Below, in pieces: positions 1-11,849 of a DNA stretch of 64,000 nucleotides (within the stretch, counting starts at the first letter, position 1; each line of letters opens with the position of its first letter). Location of the stretch: NCBI GenBank assembly GCA_949775045.1, contig OX459095.1, forward strand, positions 28,600,564 to 28,664,563, given 5' to 3'. Position numbers and translations under genes: made by a program. Under the pieces are notes generated by a model that was given only the letters and a program-made list of their open reading frames with translations, did not search any database and was not told the DNA's origin. The stretch is from Metridium senile (taxonomy: Eukaryota; Cnidaria; Anthozoa; Actiniaria; Metridiidae).

Positions 1-1
1 A

Positions 2-3000
2 GAAATGGCAATTGCATCTAACATTTCCATCTCCCCAATGAGCCTTGACAAACTTGATGAGCTTTTGGATGAATTCAAAGGGGAACTTCTCAAAACTTTG
101 CTTTTTGTTAACAATTTGAAAGAAATTTCAATTTGTGATGTTGACAAATCAGGCAAACTAGTTGAATTATACCATGCTAGAGCGTCTTTGTCCGAAAAAG
201 ACGAAATTAAACGAGATGCCTTTGCCTCGTGTGTCAAACATGTCAGCGACGGTCTTTGCAATGAAAGTATGACTATTGATGAAGTGTCCTTGTCCAAGGT
301 TTCCTATGTACTCAATCTAACTGACAGCAAAGGTGAGAGCCAGAAATGGCTAGTGAACCAACAAATTGGGTTTTCAAAGGACACAACTTTACCAGAGGAA
401 ATCAAAGACGCGTATAAGAAGGGAGAGTTGGGTTTGCTACCACGTGGCGGGGTTGCATTATTGATTAACGAAACACAGAAGAAAACAGCAGGAAACGCCT
501 TTTGTTTTCTACCTCTATCTTTTGAAACAGGCCTGCCAGTTCACGTTAATGGTCATTTTGCTCTCGATCACGAAGCAAGACGAAGTCTTTGGCGAAGCGA
601 GAAGGGTGATTATCGAAGCTTATGGAATCAGATCGTTTTGCAAGATGTAGTTTCGTCATGCTATGTCGACGTCTTAGATGAAGTTCGGAAACACATGTCA
701 CTGCTGGTTATAGCTGAAAGCAAGACTTTCCTACAGAAAACACAAAAAGAGGTTGCAGCTATACTTTTGAAATTCGCCAGCTACTTTCCCTCTCTTGATT
801 CATGCGAATCTCCCTGGAATAAGTTAGCCTCAGAAGTTTACCGTCAAATGGAAAGAAGAAAGACCCGTCTTTTACCTGTCATAAGACACACAGAGCAAAA
901 CCAAGACACAGCTGTAATTGAATGGCTTCCTCCTACCGGAGATGGGTGTGAGAAAGCACTATTTGATAACCTGACAGACACAAAAAGCCCATCTAAAACG
1001 TGTGAAGTTCTCAAGGAGAAGCAATCAGAGGAAGTGAAGGAAAAGGAAAATAAGAATATTGCATTGCGAGAAACTCTTCGTGCCGTAGGAGTTAATTTGG
1101 TCTTCATGCCTACCAACATATACACATGTTTTGAAAAATCCAATGTTCCTGTAAGCCTTGTGTCCCCTGTGGAAGTGATCGATTTCTTTGCCACATACCG
1201 TTCCAAAGATCGTCTATGCAAACTCAGTCATCTTTCACGGCCAATTCAAAGAACACCTTTTAAGAGTGTAGCCAACTTGTTGAACGTTCTTTGTTATTGT
1301 AAGCAGGACGAAATCTTTTATCAGCGTCTGAATGGCCTCCCCCTTCTATTAACTGAGGATGGAAACTTACGAGTTTTTAACGAGTCTCATCCAGTATTTC
1401 GAAGTGGCTACAGTGAATTGGTGCCTAAATCATGTTCATTGTTTCTCCATCATCAACTGCTTACTACAGTATTTGCTTCGGAAACCAATTCAGCGAAGAC
1501 CCACGTTTTTAGAGTGTTTGACATTTCAGCATTTGCTAATCTTCTGCCAAAAGAGCTTAATGAAGCTACTTATAAATCTACATCTAGCTACATAGAGTGG
1601 TTTCCATTGAAAGAGACCACGGAGATAGTAACAGAGAAATGGATTAGCCATGTATGGAGGTTTATATCAAATTCTGTAGACAAACTGATCAAAGATTATG
1701 AAGAAAAGAATAATTCAAGCAAGAAAGGAAATAGCAGCATTCCTTATGATGCCAAAAAGAAGAAAGAAAAAGAGGACAAGAAAGCTATCAGGCTAAACGC
1801 TCTTCAGCCCATCATGAATTGGTGCCTTCTTCCAGCTTTTTGCACTGAAGCGCATTACCTGGTGCCCTTAACACTAGCTTACTCACTGATAAGTTATAAA
1901 GGCTCAAAACTAATGGATGATGTGAAAGGTGTGCTTAAAAAGCTGTCCATTCTTGAGATCGATTCTCTTTTGATCAATAAAGCCTTTTCATACTCAACCT
2001 ATTCTGAAATTCCAGAGCAACTGGTTGCTAATCTAGAGGATCCAACATCCATTTTAAAGGCTCTGGTGTATAAACTGAACCATAATGCTTTATCATTCGA
2101 AGGCATAGACAGTTGTGATTGTTTAAAGGTCTTGGAATATTTCGATAAACATTTAGAACGCGTAGATGAAGATGTAAAATCTTCCTTGAAGAAGCTTCCC
2201 TTTTATGACACCATTCACGGCCGCCAAACCAGTATCGTGAATAAGAAGGTTTTTCTCCTGACATGTAGAATTCCTAAAGATGGCATCGACCTGTGGGACG
2301 ATTCATCAATTGTGTTCCTCAAGAAAATGGGCTTCTTAGAAAAGCTTTACAAATATCTAGGCTGTGATACGAAAGATGAAGTTGAAGTCTACTGTGAGGA
2401 GATTTTCAAACGTTTTGGAGAGATGAATGAGGAAGCCAGACTGAAGCACTTAGAGTTTATTCGAGATTTATTTAACGAATTGGACCGCGGGCGTACCTAC
2501 TCAGACGCAAAGATAGATGAGCAAGAGGAAATGAGAAAGAAGAAAAAAGAAAAGCTATGCCAAGCTCTCAAGAGGCTTAAATTTATTGCATGTGAAAATG
2601 GCATGTTAGAACCAGCATCTTGGTTTTTTGATTCTTACAATAAGGTTTTCAAATTAATGTTTGAAAAGCAGCCAGAAATGTTCCCAAGCAAACCATTTTG
2701 TGAGGACAAATGGCTTTCATTTCTGCGAAAAATTGGTCTTACCCATGAAGTAAGCAACGAGCAATATCTTCAGTTTGCACGGGAAGTCGGCGTAGAAAGC
2801 GGACAGTGTTTGGCGGGTCTAAAAGCAACAAGAACGAAGTCCGAAACTTTGATTTCTTATCTTTTTGACAACAAATTGAATAAACTTTCTTCTTGCGAAG
2901 AATTGGATGGAGCAACCGCTAACTTCCTTCTCAAGCTTAATACAATACGTTTCATATGTCCTAGTAAAGTTTTAGACGAACTTGAAAACATCTATTCACA

Positions 3001-5314
3001 ATACGGAATGATGATTGGTAGACTTCCTTGGATTTGTTTTAAGGACTCTGTCGTAGTGACCGGTAATTGCCATATTGCCTGGTCTAGTGCCAATTTTTTG
3101 CCTGTATATGCGAATCCATCTATAGAATATAGAATAGATTCAGATATTCTTAAGGAAGTTATTAAGTTGCTGGGGATCCTTAACAAGCCAAGTGTTAATA
3201 TGGTTATTACACACTGTCAAAACATCTGTGGTGCCTTGTCAAGACCTCACAACCCCAAGATGGATAACCGTGGTAGCAAGAAGATAGTTGAGATAATGAA
3301 AAGTATTTATAAGTTCCTGTTTAATGTATATCAGGCCAAAAAACAGGCCAGAAAAACAGGTGTCGCAAAAGAGTTGTCAATTTTGCAAGATACTTGTTGC
3401 ATTATTGTTGAACACGGGAATCGTTTCATTTATCCAAAGCAAGCAGCTGTCGATTTAAACTCGACCGAGCAAATCCAACCATATCTTTTCAAGTTGCCTA
3501 CTGAGTTTGGTCCTTATATTGAACTATTTGAACATCTTGGAACTACAACAGCAGTTAGTCCAGCACAGTACGCAATGGTTCTTCGAATGATCCATGATGA
3601 ATCGAAAGATGACAAACTACATGCTAATGAGATAAAGAGTGCTTTTCAAGCCACCAAAGGTTTGTTTGAATCTTTGAAGCAGAACACAGGCTTCAGCGAC
3701 CCGCAACTCTTCCCTCTGTACCTGCCTGGAACTAAAGGAAGTCAAGAAACAAACACTGGAGAAGTTGTGTTGCAGTTGTCAACAGATATCTTATACAACG
3801 ATGCTCCTCGATTCAAGGGCAGAATAAATAAGATAAACGCTGTCATTCTCGTAAAGCTTAAAATAATGGAGCTAGAGGTGAGCAACGATGAAGACATTTT
3901 AAGTCAACTACCAAAGTCCCTCCTTCCTCAAAAGCTTTCTTCTCTTGTTAGAGAAACATTGGTCGAAGATAATGAATCTGTGTCACGCTCCAAGACAGCT
4001 ATGGAACTTGACAAAGTTCTAACTGACACCCATTTTTGCTATGGCATCATACGCCTGATAAGACATGTTAATCACGATAAGAAAGTGGAGACAAGTAGTG
4101 ATATTGTGCCAAAAATCAAGAAATCGTTAAGTTGCATCAAAGTCTACAGTGCAGTAAGCCTTCGAACAAGATTGCTATTCCACGGGCATACAATTCCAGA
4201 AAGTGAAGCAAAGGTAACTTGTTTTGAAGAACTAACACAAGAACAGAATCAAGAAATATTCAAAATTTACATCAAAGAAGGATCAGAAACAGAGCTTTAC
4301 AAGTTCTCATCGAGGGTGGCGGAAATTGTAAATCGAATAACTGGGCGTCAACTTGGAGACATGCTAATCCATCTCGCACCGATGCTTTCTCTAAAGCCAA
4401 ACGAGATTGAGTCTTTTCTTGATGAGTTAAACATTTGTGAAGACAATGCAGTCACAGAAATCACAAATGAATCATATTTTCCAGACCCTGGAAGCTTTGT
4501 ACACGTCGATGATCATCACCTCCTTGTTGATGCATTCATAATCTTTTATCCTGGCGACTTTGTTGGCTACGAGCTTGACGACCCAAGCCTTCGGGATGAA
4601 AGTGGTACACCAACGTACATATATGCCATTATTATAGATGATATTTCACTAGAAGAGAACAGTCCACCTTATGCAAGGACGTACAAGGTTGATATTGGCA
4701 CCGAGTGCATAGATATCGACGCAGTAGATCTATACCGGATATACCGTTGCAAAGGAGAAAGCGACCATTTAGAAATTGAGCAATTCACTGGTGCTAATAC
4801 TTCGGCAAAACAAACAAAACCAGATAACTTTGAGGACGAGAAGCAGCTAATAAGAAGAATTTTGGAGGATGCTTGGAAACTACCTGAAGAAATGAAAAAG
4901 AAAATCATCAAAAGACTGATGCTGACCTGGCATCCCGACAAGAACCTCGGAAATGAAGAATTTTGTAACGAAGTCTTCAAGTCCTTGTTATCGGAAATCG
5001 AAAGATTGGAGAAAGGTTTTACACCAGAGAAGGCTTACAATCTCTGGGGTTCTGGTTACAGAGACTATAGTGGTTACTACTCTGAGTTTTATAGTCACTG
5101 CAGGAATCGTGCCGGACGTCACAGAACCCAAAGAAACACCTATTACAGCAGTGGATACAGCAGTAGAAGTACACCAAGTGATGGTCGCAGCAACCCTCAA
5201 CCAGGAGAAGCAAAAAGATGGCGCAGGCAAGCAAGTGCCGACCTAGAAGCAGCATGCAATGATGTAAATGAACTTAAGCCGTCCTATGAATGGGCATGCT
5301 TCAAATGTCATCAG
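2..5314 (+). CDS. Gene 1 penultimate exon (partial): end of third ATPase repeat, DnaJ, start of HEPN
   Basis: The exon ends at a consensus donor, CAG|GTGAGT at 5315, exactly on a codon boundary after FKCHQ. Reading on through the donor gives only 30 more codons (stop at 5404) and would destroy the HEPN domain, so the splice is preferred. The same donor is present in gene 2 at 56161. A lysine/glutamate-rich insertion near residues 335-355 and another near 580-600 look like flexible linkers. Confidence 0.88.
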
Positions 5315-5468
5315 GTGAGTGTCATTAAAGAGTACAAGAACACAAAGTCCACAGAAAGGAGTTGGTTTTCAATCTGGTCATTCCGTTTTGCTCAATATTT
5401 TTAAGAATATTGTTTGTTGAATATTGAAGTATGATTGTTTTCCGCTTTCCCCGGAATTCCCCCTTCAA

Positions 5469-5501
<33 letters not shown>

Positions 5502-6280
5502 ACCAGGGGCTATTTACATTTTTCATATCTCTTTGTCAATAGCCCGTATCCTGGGCTGGGGACGTCAGATTCATATACTTACTCATAGATTTACTGTTGT
5601 GGACACAGAACTTTTGTCAGAAACATCGAGCATCCCCAGGTACGGGCAAAGTTAATGTTCAATAGCCCGACTTTGCCCGCACTCCCCCTGTTGGGGCAAG
5701 ACATTGATAGGTGCATTAGCTCAGATAATTAACACAGAACTGTAGAAATGTGTGTAAGTGTGAATACTTTGATTAGTAAGGGATATTGTGCCCTCTGCTC
5801 TTTTGCTTCTTCTTCAACCTCTCCTTGTGCCCTCTGCCCTCTTCTTCAACCTCCTTAATTATGCTTATTTGATTTGTACATTTGAAAGACGGGTACTCAT
5901 AGGTCTTGACATTTTCCTATTATCAATACTTCTTTGTTGAAGTGTTACTCACTAAGATTGCCTATTAATCAATATATCTGTCCTATTGTTTGAAGTCTGC
6001 AGAAAAATCTCTAAAAGCCGTACAGTATTCACAAAATGCAAATACAAAAACCGACACTCATTTTCTACGAGAGATAGCTATAGACCTTGGTGACAGTGAC
6101 CTAGAATCTTTGGCTTCATCTCTGGAACTTCTCCTTGGAAACTCAACACGCATGCGCTATCCTGATCGTGTAAAATATCCCAAAATTCCCCACGATATTT
6201 ATTCCAAGAACGTGGCAGAAAGAGCATTAGACATTGCTAGACAAATCCTTGGAATAGTCACAAGCAAGTTAGAAAAATAA
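2..6280 (+). CDS. Sacsin-like gene 1, 5'-truncated by window edge (join 2..5314, 5996..6280)
   Basis: This is the 3' portion of a giant sacsin-type co-chaperone gene. Reading is open from the first base with no stop for 1,770 codons after the Met at position 5. That Met is internal: it aligns with residue 2600 of gene 2 (genomic 50836). Visible parts are the later half of the third HSP90-like repeat (with the family signature FCFLPLSFETGLPVHVNGHF), a long helical region, a DnaJ domain with HPD (WHPDKN, cat codon at 4931), a Gly/Tyr/Ser/Arg-rich linker and a C-terminal HEPN domain completed by the second exon. Sacsins are cytoplasmic chaperones tied to intermediate filaments and mitochondria in vertebrates; that role is known for the family and only inferred here. 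By eye the protein is close to 90% identical to gene 2. No frameshift or stop is seen, so it is probably functional. Confidence 0.9.
5315..5995 (+). other. Last intron of gene 1, with private insertion
   Basis: A 681-bp GT-AG intron. The matching gene 2 intron is 403 bp. The excess lies mainly between about 5467 and 5717, which begins in a 31-base poly-G run (5470-5500) and contains two inward-facing AATAGCCC/GGGCTATT words. This looks like a small insertion absent from unit 2. Confidence 0.75.
5470..5500. repeat. Poly-G tract, 31 bases
   Basis: An uninterrupted run of 31 G at the start of the private insertion in the last intron of gene 1. It is absent from the paralogous intron. Its length in the assembly may be unreliable. 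Confidence 0.9.
5996..6280 (+). CDS. Gene 1 last coding exon: C-terminal half of HEPN domain
   Basis: This is a phase-0 exon of 94 codons plus TAA. It begins SAEKSLKAVQ after the acceptor TTTGAAG and continues the HEPN helices begun by YEWACFKCHQ in the upstream exon. The end, ERALDIARQILGIVTSKLEK, is the typical final HEPN helix. No R-x4-6-H ribonuclease motif is seen, as expected for the non-catalytic HEPN of sacsin. It is nearly identical to 56564-56848. The stop is followed at once by ATG|GTAAGT, a donor-like sequence kept in both copies. Confidence 0.88.
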   Translation, partial: SAEKSLKAVQYSQNANTKTDTHFLREIAIDLGDSDLESLASSLELLLGNSTRMRYPDRVKYPKIPHDIYSKNVAERALDIARQILGIVTSKLEK

Positions 6281-6640
6281 TGGTAAGTCTAGTGTGTTTA
6301 TGTTTTATATAATGTGAATGATTGATTCAATGCGCACGACTGGTAACCGGATGTTTCGCCCCCTGGATATTTTGCCCCCTTTTAGGATGTTTCGCCCCAT
6401 GCATTATTATATTCGTTAGATTCACAGTAATTAACATTGCAAAACAACTAGTTTTGGTTGTAACATTCAAAGGAACCAAGTAATATATGTTTATACGTAT
6501 TTTAACTAAAAAAGTTAATAAAGCAGCTAGATCATCCCATCATTTAATCATTTATCTTTGCGGTACAATTATTCGCCGAAAGGGAAGTGATTATCGGTAA
6601 ATATTCACCGATAATCACTGAGCTTGAGGTGAATAATCGT

Positions 6641-7015
6641 TTTAGTATAATTACAAAGGTGATTGTTTCAAAAAAGAAAGAAGGAAACAGCATTGAAAGT
6701 GAAAATATTGTATTTTTTAAAGCTTGTAAACATTGTAAACATTGTAAACATTGTCTCGCATAATGACAGAAAAACAACGTGGAAATTTACCGTGATACCT
6801 TTACATATATAGCTTGACACCAATCTTTGTAGCTTTTTTAGTCTATTTTGGGACAGCATTTTCTTTAAAGTTTTCAATTTCATCTTCGCTAACAGTGTCA
6901 AAACGAGTACTGGCAGCCATTTTGTCCGAAAAGGTGATTATCGGCGGATAATCCGAGATAGCAAACCAATCAGAGTGCGCGATTTGTATAATCACCTTTG
7001 TATTTATACTAATTA
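6641..7015. repeat. Inverted-repeat element, unit 1 copy
   Basis: The ends TTAGTATAATTACAAAGGTG and AATCACCTTTG...TATACTAATT are inverted relative to each other, so this is a short non-autonomous element. The paralogous copy at 57313-58687 carries a 995-bp insertion. Directly upstream, at 6575-6620, is a small palindrome of GTGATTATCGGT type. Between 6281 and 6550 there is only non-coding spacer, including a short stretch with three GTTTCGCCCC-like words not shared with unit 2. Confidence 0.6.
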
Positions 7016-7159
7016 ATATTAAGTACTAAAGCTGCTATGTAATTAACGTAGCGTTTTTATTGTAGAACCATTGACAGCCCATCGATGCCTTTTAATGTAT
7101 TCAGTGGAGCTAACAGGGATGAAACATATATGTATGAACTCCCATTAGATTACCAGTAA

Positions 7160-7982
7160 ACATATACCAATACAAGATATTAGGGCACATATATCCATAT
7201 AAGATAGGGTACATATATTAATAGAAGATAAGCGGTAAATATATATCAATACAAGATATTAGGGCACATATATCCATATAAGATAGGGTACATATAACCA
7301 TATACGATAGGGTACATATAACCATATAAGATAGGGCAAATATATCCATAGATAGAGCACATATATCCCTATAAGATAGGGCACATATATCCATATAAGA
7401 TAGGGTTCATATAACCATATAAGATAGGGTACATATATCTATATAAGATAGGGTACATATATCTATATAAGATAAGGTACATATATCCATATAAGATAGG
7501 GTACATATAACCATATAAGATAGGGCAAATATATCCATAGATAGAGCACATATATCCATATAAGATAGGGCACATATATCCATATAAGATAGGCCACGTA
7601 TATCCATGTTAGATAGGGTACATATATCCATATAAGATAGGGTTCATATATCCATATAAGATAGGGTATATATAACCATATAAGATAGGGTACATATAAC
7701 CATATAAGATAGGGCACATATATCCATAGATAGAGCACATATATCCATATAAGATAGGGCATATATATGTATCCATATAAGATAGGCCACGTATATCCAT
7801 ATAAGATAGGGTACATAGAACCATATAAGATAGGGTATATATAACCATATAAGATAGGGTACATATATCTATATAAGATAAAGAACATATAACCATATAA
7901 GATAGGTTACATATAACCATATAAGATAGGGTACATATATCCATATAAGATAGGGTACATATAACCATATATGATAGGATTT
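7160..7982. repeat. 24-bp minisatellite, array 1 (about 34 units)
   Basis: Tandem units close to ACATATAACCATATAAGATAGGGT (given only as a guide to the 24-bp unit), with variants such as ATATCC, GGCAC and GGCCACG. Because 24 is divisible by 3 and the unit has no stop on the minus strand, all three minus frames stay open and give spurious Tyr/Ile/Leu-rich ORFs. The homologous array in unit 2 is about 2.4 times longer. Confidence 0.92.
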
Positions 7983-8189
7983 TAACACTAGAATATAGAG
8001 TGAAGGCACTAAACCCGTGAAATACGTTCACTTTTACTAGAATATCGATACACTAGCAGTAGACTATAACTAGTACATATGTACATATGTAAGGATAGGA
8101 TAAGACAGCCTGGGATGTTGATAGTTCACAAATTGTATAGAAGTTAGAAATCGTTGCTGTTTCTGCTGTCAAACATTTTGCAATGAGTA

Positions 8190-8375
8190 CATGTATTAGA
8201 TATTGTATGTTGATATTTTACTAGAAGCGACATACTTAAACTACTTAAACGTGTATTAGTACATTTATTAGATATTGTATGTTGATATTTTACTAGAAGC
8301 GACATACTTAAACTACTTAAACGTGTATTAGTACATTTTATAGATATTGTATGTTGATATTTGACTAGAAGCGAC
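8190..8375. repeat. 72-bp tandem repeat, about 2.5 copies
   Basis: The word TATTGTATGTTGATATTTTA recurs at 8201, 8273 and 8345, a period of 72. Unit 2 carries the same repeat near 61107-61275 with a shortened middle copy. Confidence 0.8.
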
Positions 8376-8770
8376 TACTACTACAGACATAAAGATAATG
8401 TGAATATATATTATGAGTACATTTATTAGACATGGTGTAAACCCCATATTACATTTGTTGATTTTAACAAGTAATGAGTACATGCATTTATGATAGACAA
8501 TGTATTGTGTAATTTTACTGGAAGTCACGTACTTATAACCTACTTTACCCATGGTGTAAACCTCATCTTCTGTTGATTTTAAAATGGGGTAAGCTACATT
8601 TTGTAAAGTAGAATGTGTCCGTGTTTCTAAAGAAACAATGTAGACCACAGCCCTAGGCTCCACTGATTGCGTGTAAATTAGTCAAAGATTAGAAATAAAA
8701 CATGTGGCATTTCTATGGTTTGTTTACGTGTTCATTTCTTACCTTACCACGTGCTCCAAATGATGGGACA
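8376..8770. other. Duplicated non-coding spacer
   Basis: AT-rich sequence collinear with about 61275-61665 in unit 2. No gene, RNA or other structured element was recognised. Confidence 0.6.
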
Positions 8771-8779
8771 TCAAAGTTC

Positions 8780-9400
8780 GAGGGAAGGAATAACTCGAGT
8801 TACCCTCTTTGAGTTACGCACTTTTTGAGTTACGCGCTTTTTGAGTTACGCGCTCGGATTCGCCCATTTTGCAGAGACCACACCCATTTTGACAAATGCG
8901 CGTAACTCGAACTTTGAAACAAAGAGGCAATATTTTCGAGTTACGCGCTCTTGTCGTAACTCGAACTTGAAACAGCGTAACAATATTTTCGAGTTAATTA
9001 CGCGCTATTCTATTTCTTTTTTTTTTTAAATTCTGACAGTGTTTTTAGTACTTGCAAAGTCTGCATAAACAGTAGACAATGAGTTTGTAGTTAGTTTATA
9101 TTTTGATAAACAAAACAAGATTGTACTTTTATTTTGATATGCGAAAACATACCTATGTACTAATTGATATTTTGAAACACGAAACCAGATTGTACCAGCT
9201 TAGCAATATTTTAGTAAACGAAAGCTGTCATCAACTTTCTATTTTTTAGGAATGTTTCTAATTTGTTTCAAAAATTCGACGTAACTCGAAAATATTGTTT
9301 CGCTGTTTCAAGTTTGATTTACGCGCATATGTAAAAATGGGTGAGGCGAGCGCGTAACTCCAAATGCACGTAGCTCGAAGCGCGTAACTCGAGAAATACC
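8780..9400. repeat. Inverted cluster of GAGTTACGCGC / GCGCGTAACTC words
   Basis: The left side repeats GAGTTACGCGCT and GTAACTCGAA; the right side (about 9280-9395) carries the complementary words GTAACTCGAAAATATTGTTT and GCGCGTAACTC. This is a foldback-type element with a core of about 300 bp. Unit 2 has a copy at about 61740-62250. Confidence 0.7.
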
Positions 9401-9498
9401 TCTAAATTTAAAATTCAAACGCACGCAATCACATTTTAATAAAGTATGAATTTAACTGCATTTGCACTGAACTTCCACAATTCCTATTGTTAATTGTA

Positions 9499-9758
9499 TA
9501 CACCTAGTTCAAAAAACTTCAGAAGGAGATCTGAATCTGCAATCTATAACCGAAATAAATTGGCCCTGTTTTTTTTTTTTTTGTGGCGCTTATAGCACAT
9601 TCAGATTTATATCTACAAATCGCAATATCCGAAGCCAGAAAGTGCACACAAACGAATTTAGAGAAAAAACAGCCGTATCATGCACAGAATACATTTTGGT
9701 CTCAGATATGATTGCAGTTTCAGATCTCCTTCTGACAACTTTTTTTGAAATAGGCGTA
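9499..9758. mobile_element. TACACCTA-type MITE, core variant with GAGATCTGAA
   Basis: It starts TACACCTAGTTCAAAAAACT and ends with AGTT...GAAATAGGCGTA. The inner arms AGAAGGAGATCTGAA and TTCAGATCTCCTTCT are complementary. The termini match the other TACACCTA elements in the window but the core is different. Confidence 0.7.
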
Positions 9759-10012
9759 TACACCTATTTCAATTAACGTTGTCCATCTGGAATGGTTGAT
9801 CTGAGACCGATAGGAATTGTGGGAGTTCGTCAAATTCCAAATACATTGTTTTAATCACACTTGAATGGTGCTGAATTACAGATAACAGTATTTCAGAAGT
9901 AAGCATTAATATTCAAGCGTGATTATGATCGTGCATTTGCAGTTTAACGAGCTCCCACAATTCCTGTCGGTCTCAGATCAACCATTCCAGATGGACAACG
10001 TTAATTTCAAAA
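9757..10012. mobile_element. TACACCTA-type MITE, core variant with CATCTGGAATGG
   Basis: It abuts the previous element and starts TACACCTATTTCAATTAACG. Arms of about 65 bp (9767-9831 and 9948-10013) are complementary, including CCATCTGGAATGGTTGATCT. The outer right end is degraded. A partial relative precedes it at 9440-9490. Confidence 0.65.
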
Positions 10013-10127
10013 TTTGTTTTCTCAAACAAAGCTAGTCTCGACACTGAAGCTTGCAAAGGATGTCGGCTTTTTTTCTTGTTGCAGATTCTTTCATAGCATA
10101 CGTTGGTTGTGCGTGTTTGTGTTATAT

Positions 10128-10135
10128 GATCATAA
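10128..10135. repeat. Target-site duplication, left (GATCATAA)
   Basis: This 8-bp word directly precedes the left terminal inverted repeat at 10136 and recurs directly after the right one at 24205-24212. Confidence 0.85.
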
Positions 10136-10199
10136 CAGGAGGGAGGGGGCGTCTCCAGGGAAAAGGCGTGTTGTGGGCTCGCTTTAGTGTGACGTCACG

Positions 10200-11280
10200 A
10201 ATCGATTCAAAATGGCGACCATTGTTTAACTCGGTTGTTTCCACAAAAACATTCGATTTTTTTCGCATTGCTGAACTTTTTTTTACTATTGGGAGTTCTT
10301 TGATATGTAATAGTATCCAATAGTTCACTATAGCCAAATTTGTTAAACAGATTCGACGAAAATACTGCTTTTCTAGACAATTTCGTGATGAACTGTGATG
10401 TCGGTCCAGTGCTGTTGATATGCAGTTTTTTACAAGTACACGAACGTAAAATCACAATGGATCAGTATTTTTCATCCAGAATAGGAGGTTTATGCAAGTA
10501 TATGATAATCTTCGGATCTGCAAAGTTTTTCTTTGTTTGGCTTTGTGGTTGGTCTCATCAATCGATTTGAAGACTGATCTCACGAACTACAAGTCGAAAT
10601 TACGAACCCGAACTGGGAGACCCGAACAAAACAACTTTGCAGGTTAGTAAATGTATTCCCATTGAAGTTAAGTCCTTAATTATCTTGATTTTGAACCTTG
10701 ACATGAATGTTTATGCTTATTCAATGAGCTAAATGCATGCTTTTAAGATCGTATTTATGTGTATTTTATAATAGCTATCTAAAAATGCTTTGAAACTAGC
10801 TACCATAAATACCCAAGCTGTACCCACTTTCTTAATTATTTGTCTTTAAAATCAATTCGTATATCAGTTGCTTTGTTAGAAGAATTTGATACAGTGCAGT
10901 ATAAAGCTTTCTGCTGTCATGTTTTCACATCAGCTTACGGAATTAAATAATGATAATATATAACATGAAATTCATTGAATAATATTTCAAATTATGATTG
11001 AAAATCATATAAAATCTGAGATTTATCAAGCTAAGCTTCCATCAGTTATTGTAACAAACTTGAATTAAATTAAATGATTATTATATAGTTAAACATTTTG
11101 TGTTTTTTTTTTTGCAGGTAAAATGGCTGGAAAAGATAACACACTATTTCAACAATGTGAACAGTGAAAAAATATTTACTATTGTTGGTTTACACTGAAC
11201 TATTCTATGCTTGTCATCTTGTTTATGCCAACTGATGACTGGATAAACCCCTCTATTAACTCTGATTGAGTGATACTGAA
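10200..11280. other. Left flank of hAT-like element, no gene seen
   Basis: AT-rich sequence with only short chance reading frames. Nothing resembling transposase was recognised. Confidence 0.5.
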
Positions 11281-11283
11281 TAA

Positions 11284-11830
11284 ATATAGTGACTATAAAT
11301 ACAAACTAAAGTGGTTTTCATTAACACGTGAAACCCTCTTTAGTGTATTACTCTTTATACACTCTAATTTCATTGTGTTCTTTTGTTCTTATTTGACTAT
11401 TACACTTTACACAGCACGAAAAGTTTGATTTAAGCAGCTTTAAGCCAACTTAAAGCTGCTTAAAGTTGTTCAGTTCAGCTTTAAGTTAGCTTTAAGTGCC
11501 GCGTAAAGCAGTTTAAAGGGCAGCTTTACATACCGAGTATAAAGCTTGCTTAAAGTCAACTTAAAGCTGTTGGTACAACTTTAAGCTAGGTTTAATTGCG
11601 ACTTAAATTAGCTTAAAGTTAACTTTTAACACGTTGATCATAAAGGTAGTGTAAAGTTTACTTAAAGCATAGAGAACAACTTTAAGTTATTACTTAAAGT
11701 AGCTTAAAGTTTACTTTTAACACGTTGAGCATAAAGGTAGTGTAAAGTTTCCTTAAAGCTTAGAGAACAACTTTAAGTTAAATATTACTTATAAAGTAGC
11801 TTAAAGGTGTTTAAACGTTAAGCCTAACCT
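11284..11830. repeat. Left subterminal array of TTTAAG/CTTAAA words
   Basis: It starts with a block (11284-11346) complementary to 22740-22806, sharing AGTGGTTTTCA and a near copy of the sequence around it. Then, from CACAGCACGAAAA at 11410, come dozens of TTTAAG, CTTAAAG and TAAAGC words up to about 11830. The mirror array lies at 22260-22745. Dense short repeats inside both ends resemble transposase-binding subterminal repeats known for hAT-type elements; that function is inferred. Confidence 0.75.
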
Positions 11831-11849
11831 ACACTGACCGTGTAAAAAC

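Noticed and set aside
844..1221. 125-residue antisense frame inside gene 1, and similar antisense frames in gene 2
   Set aside because: Shadow frames of the long sense coding exons.
2..6280. Gene 1 as a pseudogene
   Set aside because: The frame is intact over 1,860 codons, splice sites are conserved, and all domain motifs, including HPD, are kept.
7160..7982. CRISPR-like regular array
   Set aside because: Units are contiguous 24-mers with no unique spacers, in an animal genome with introns; it is a minisatellite.
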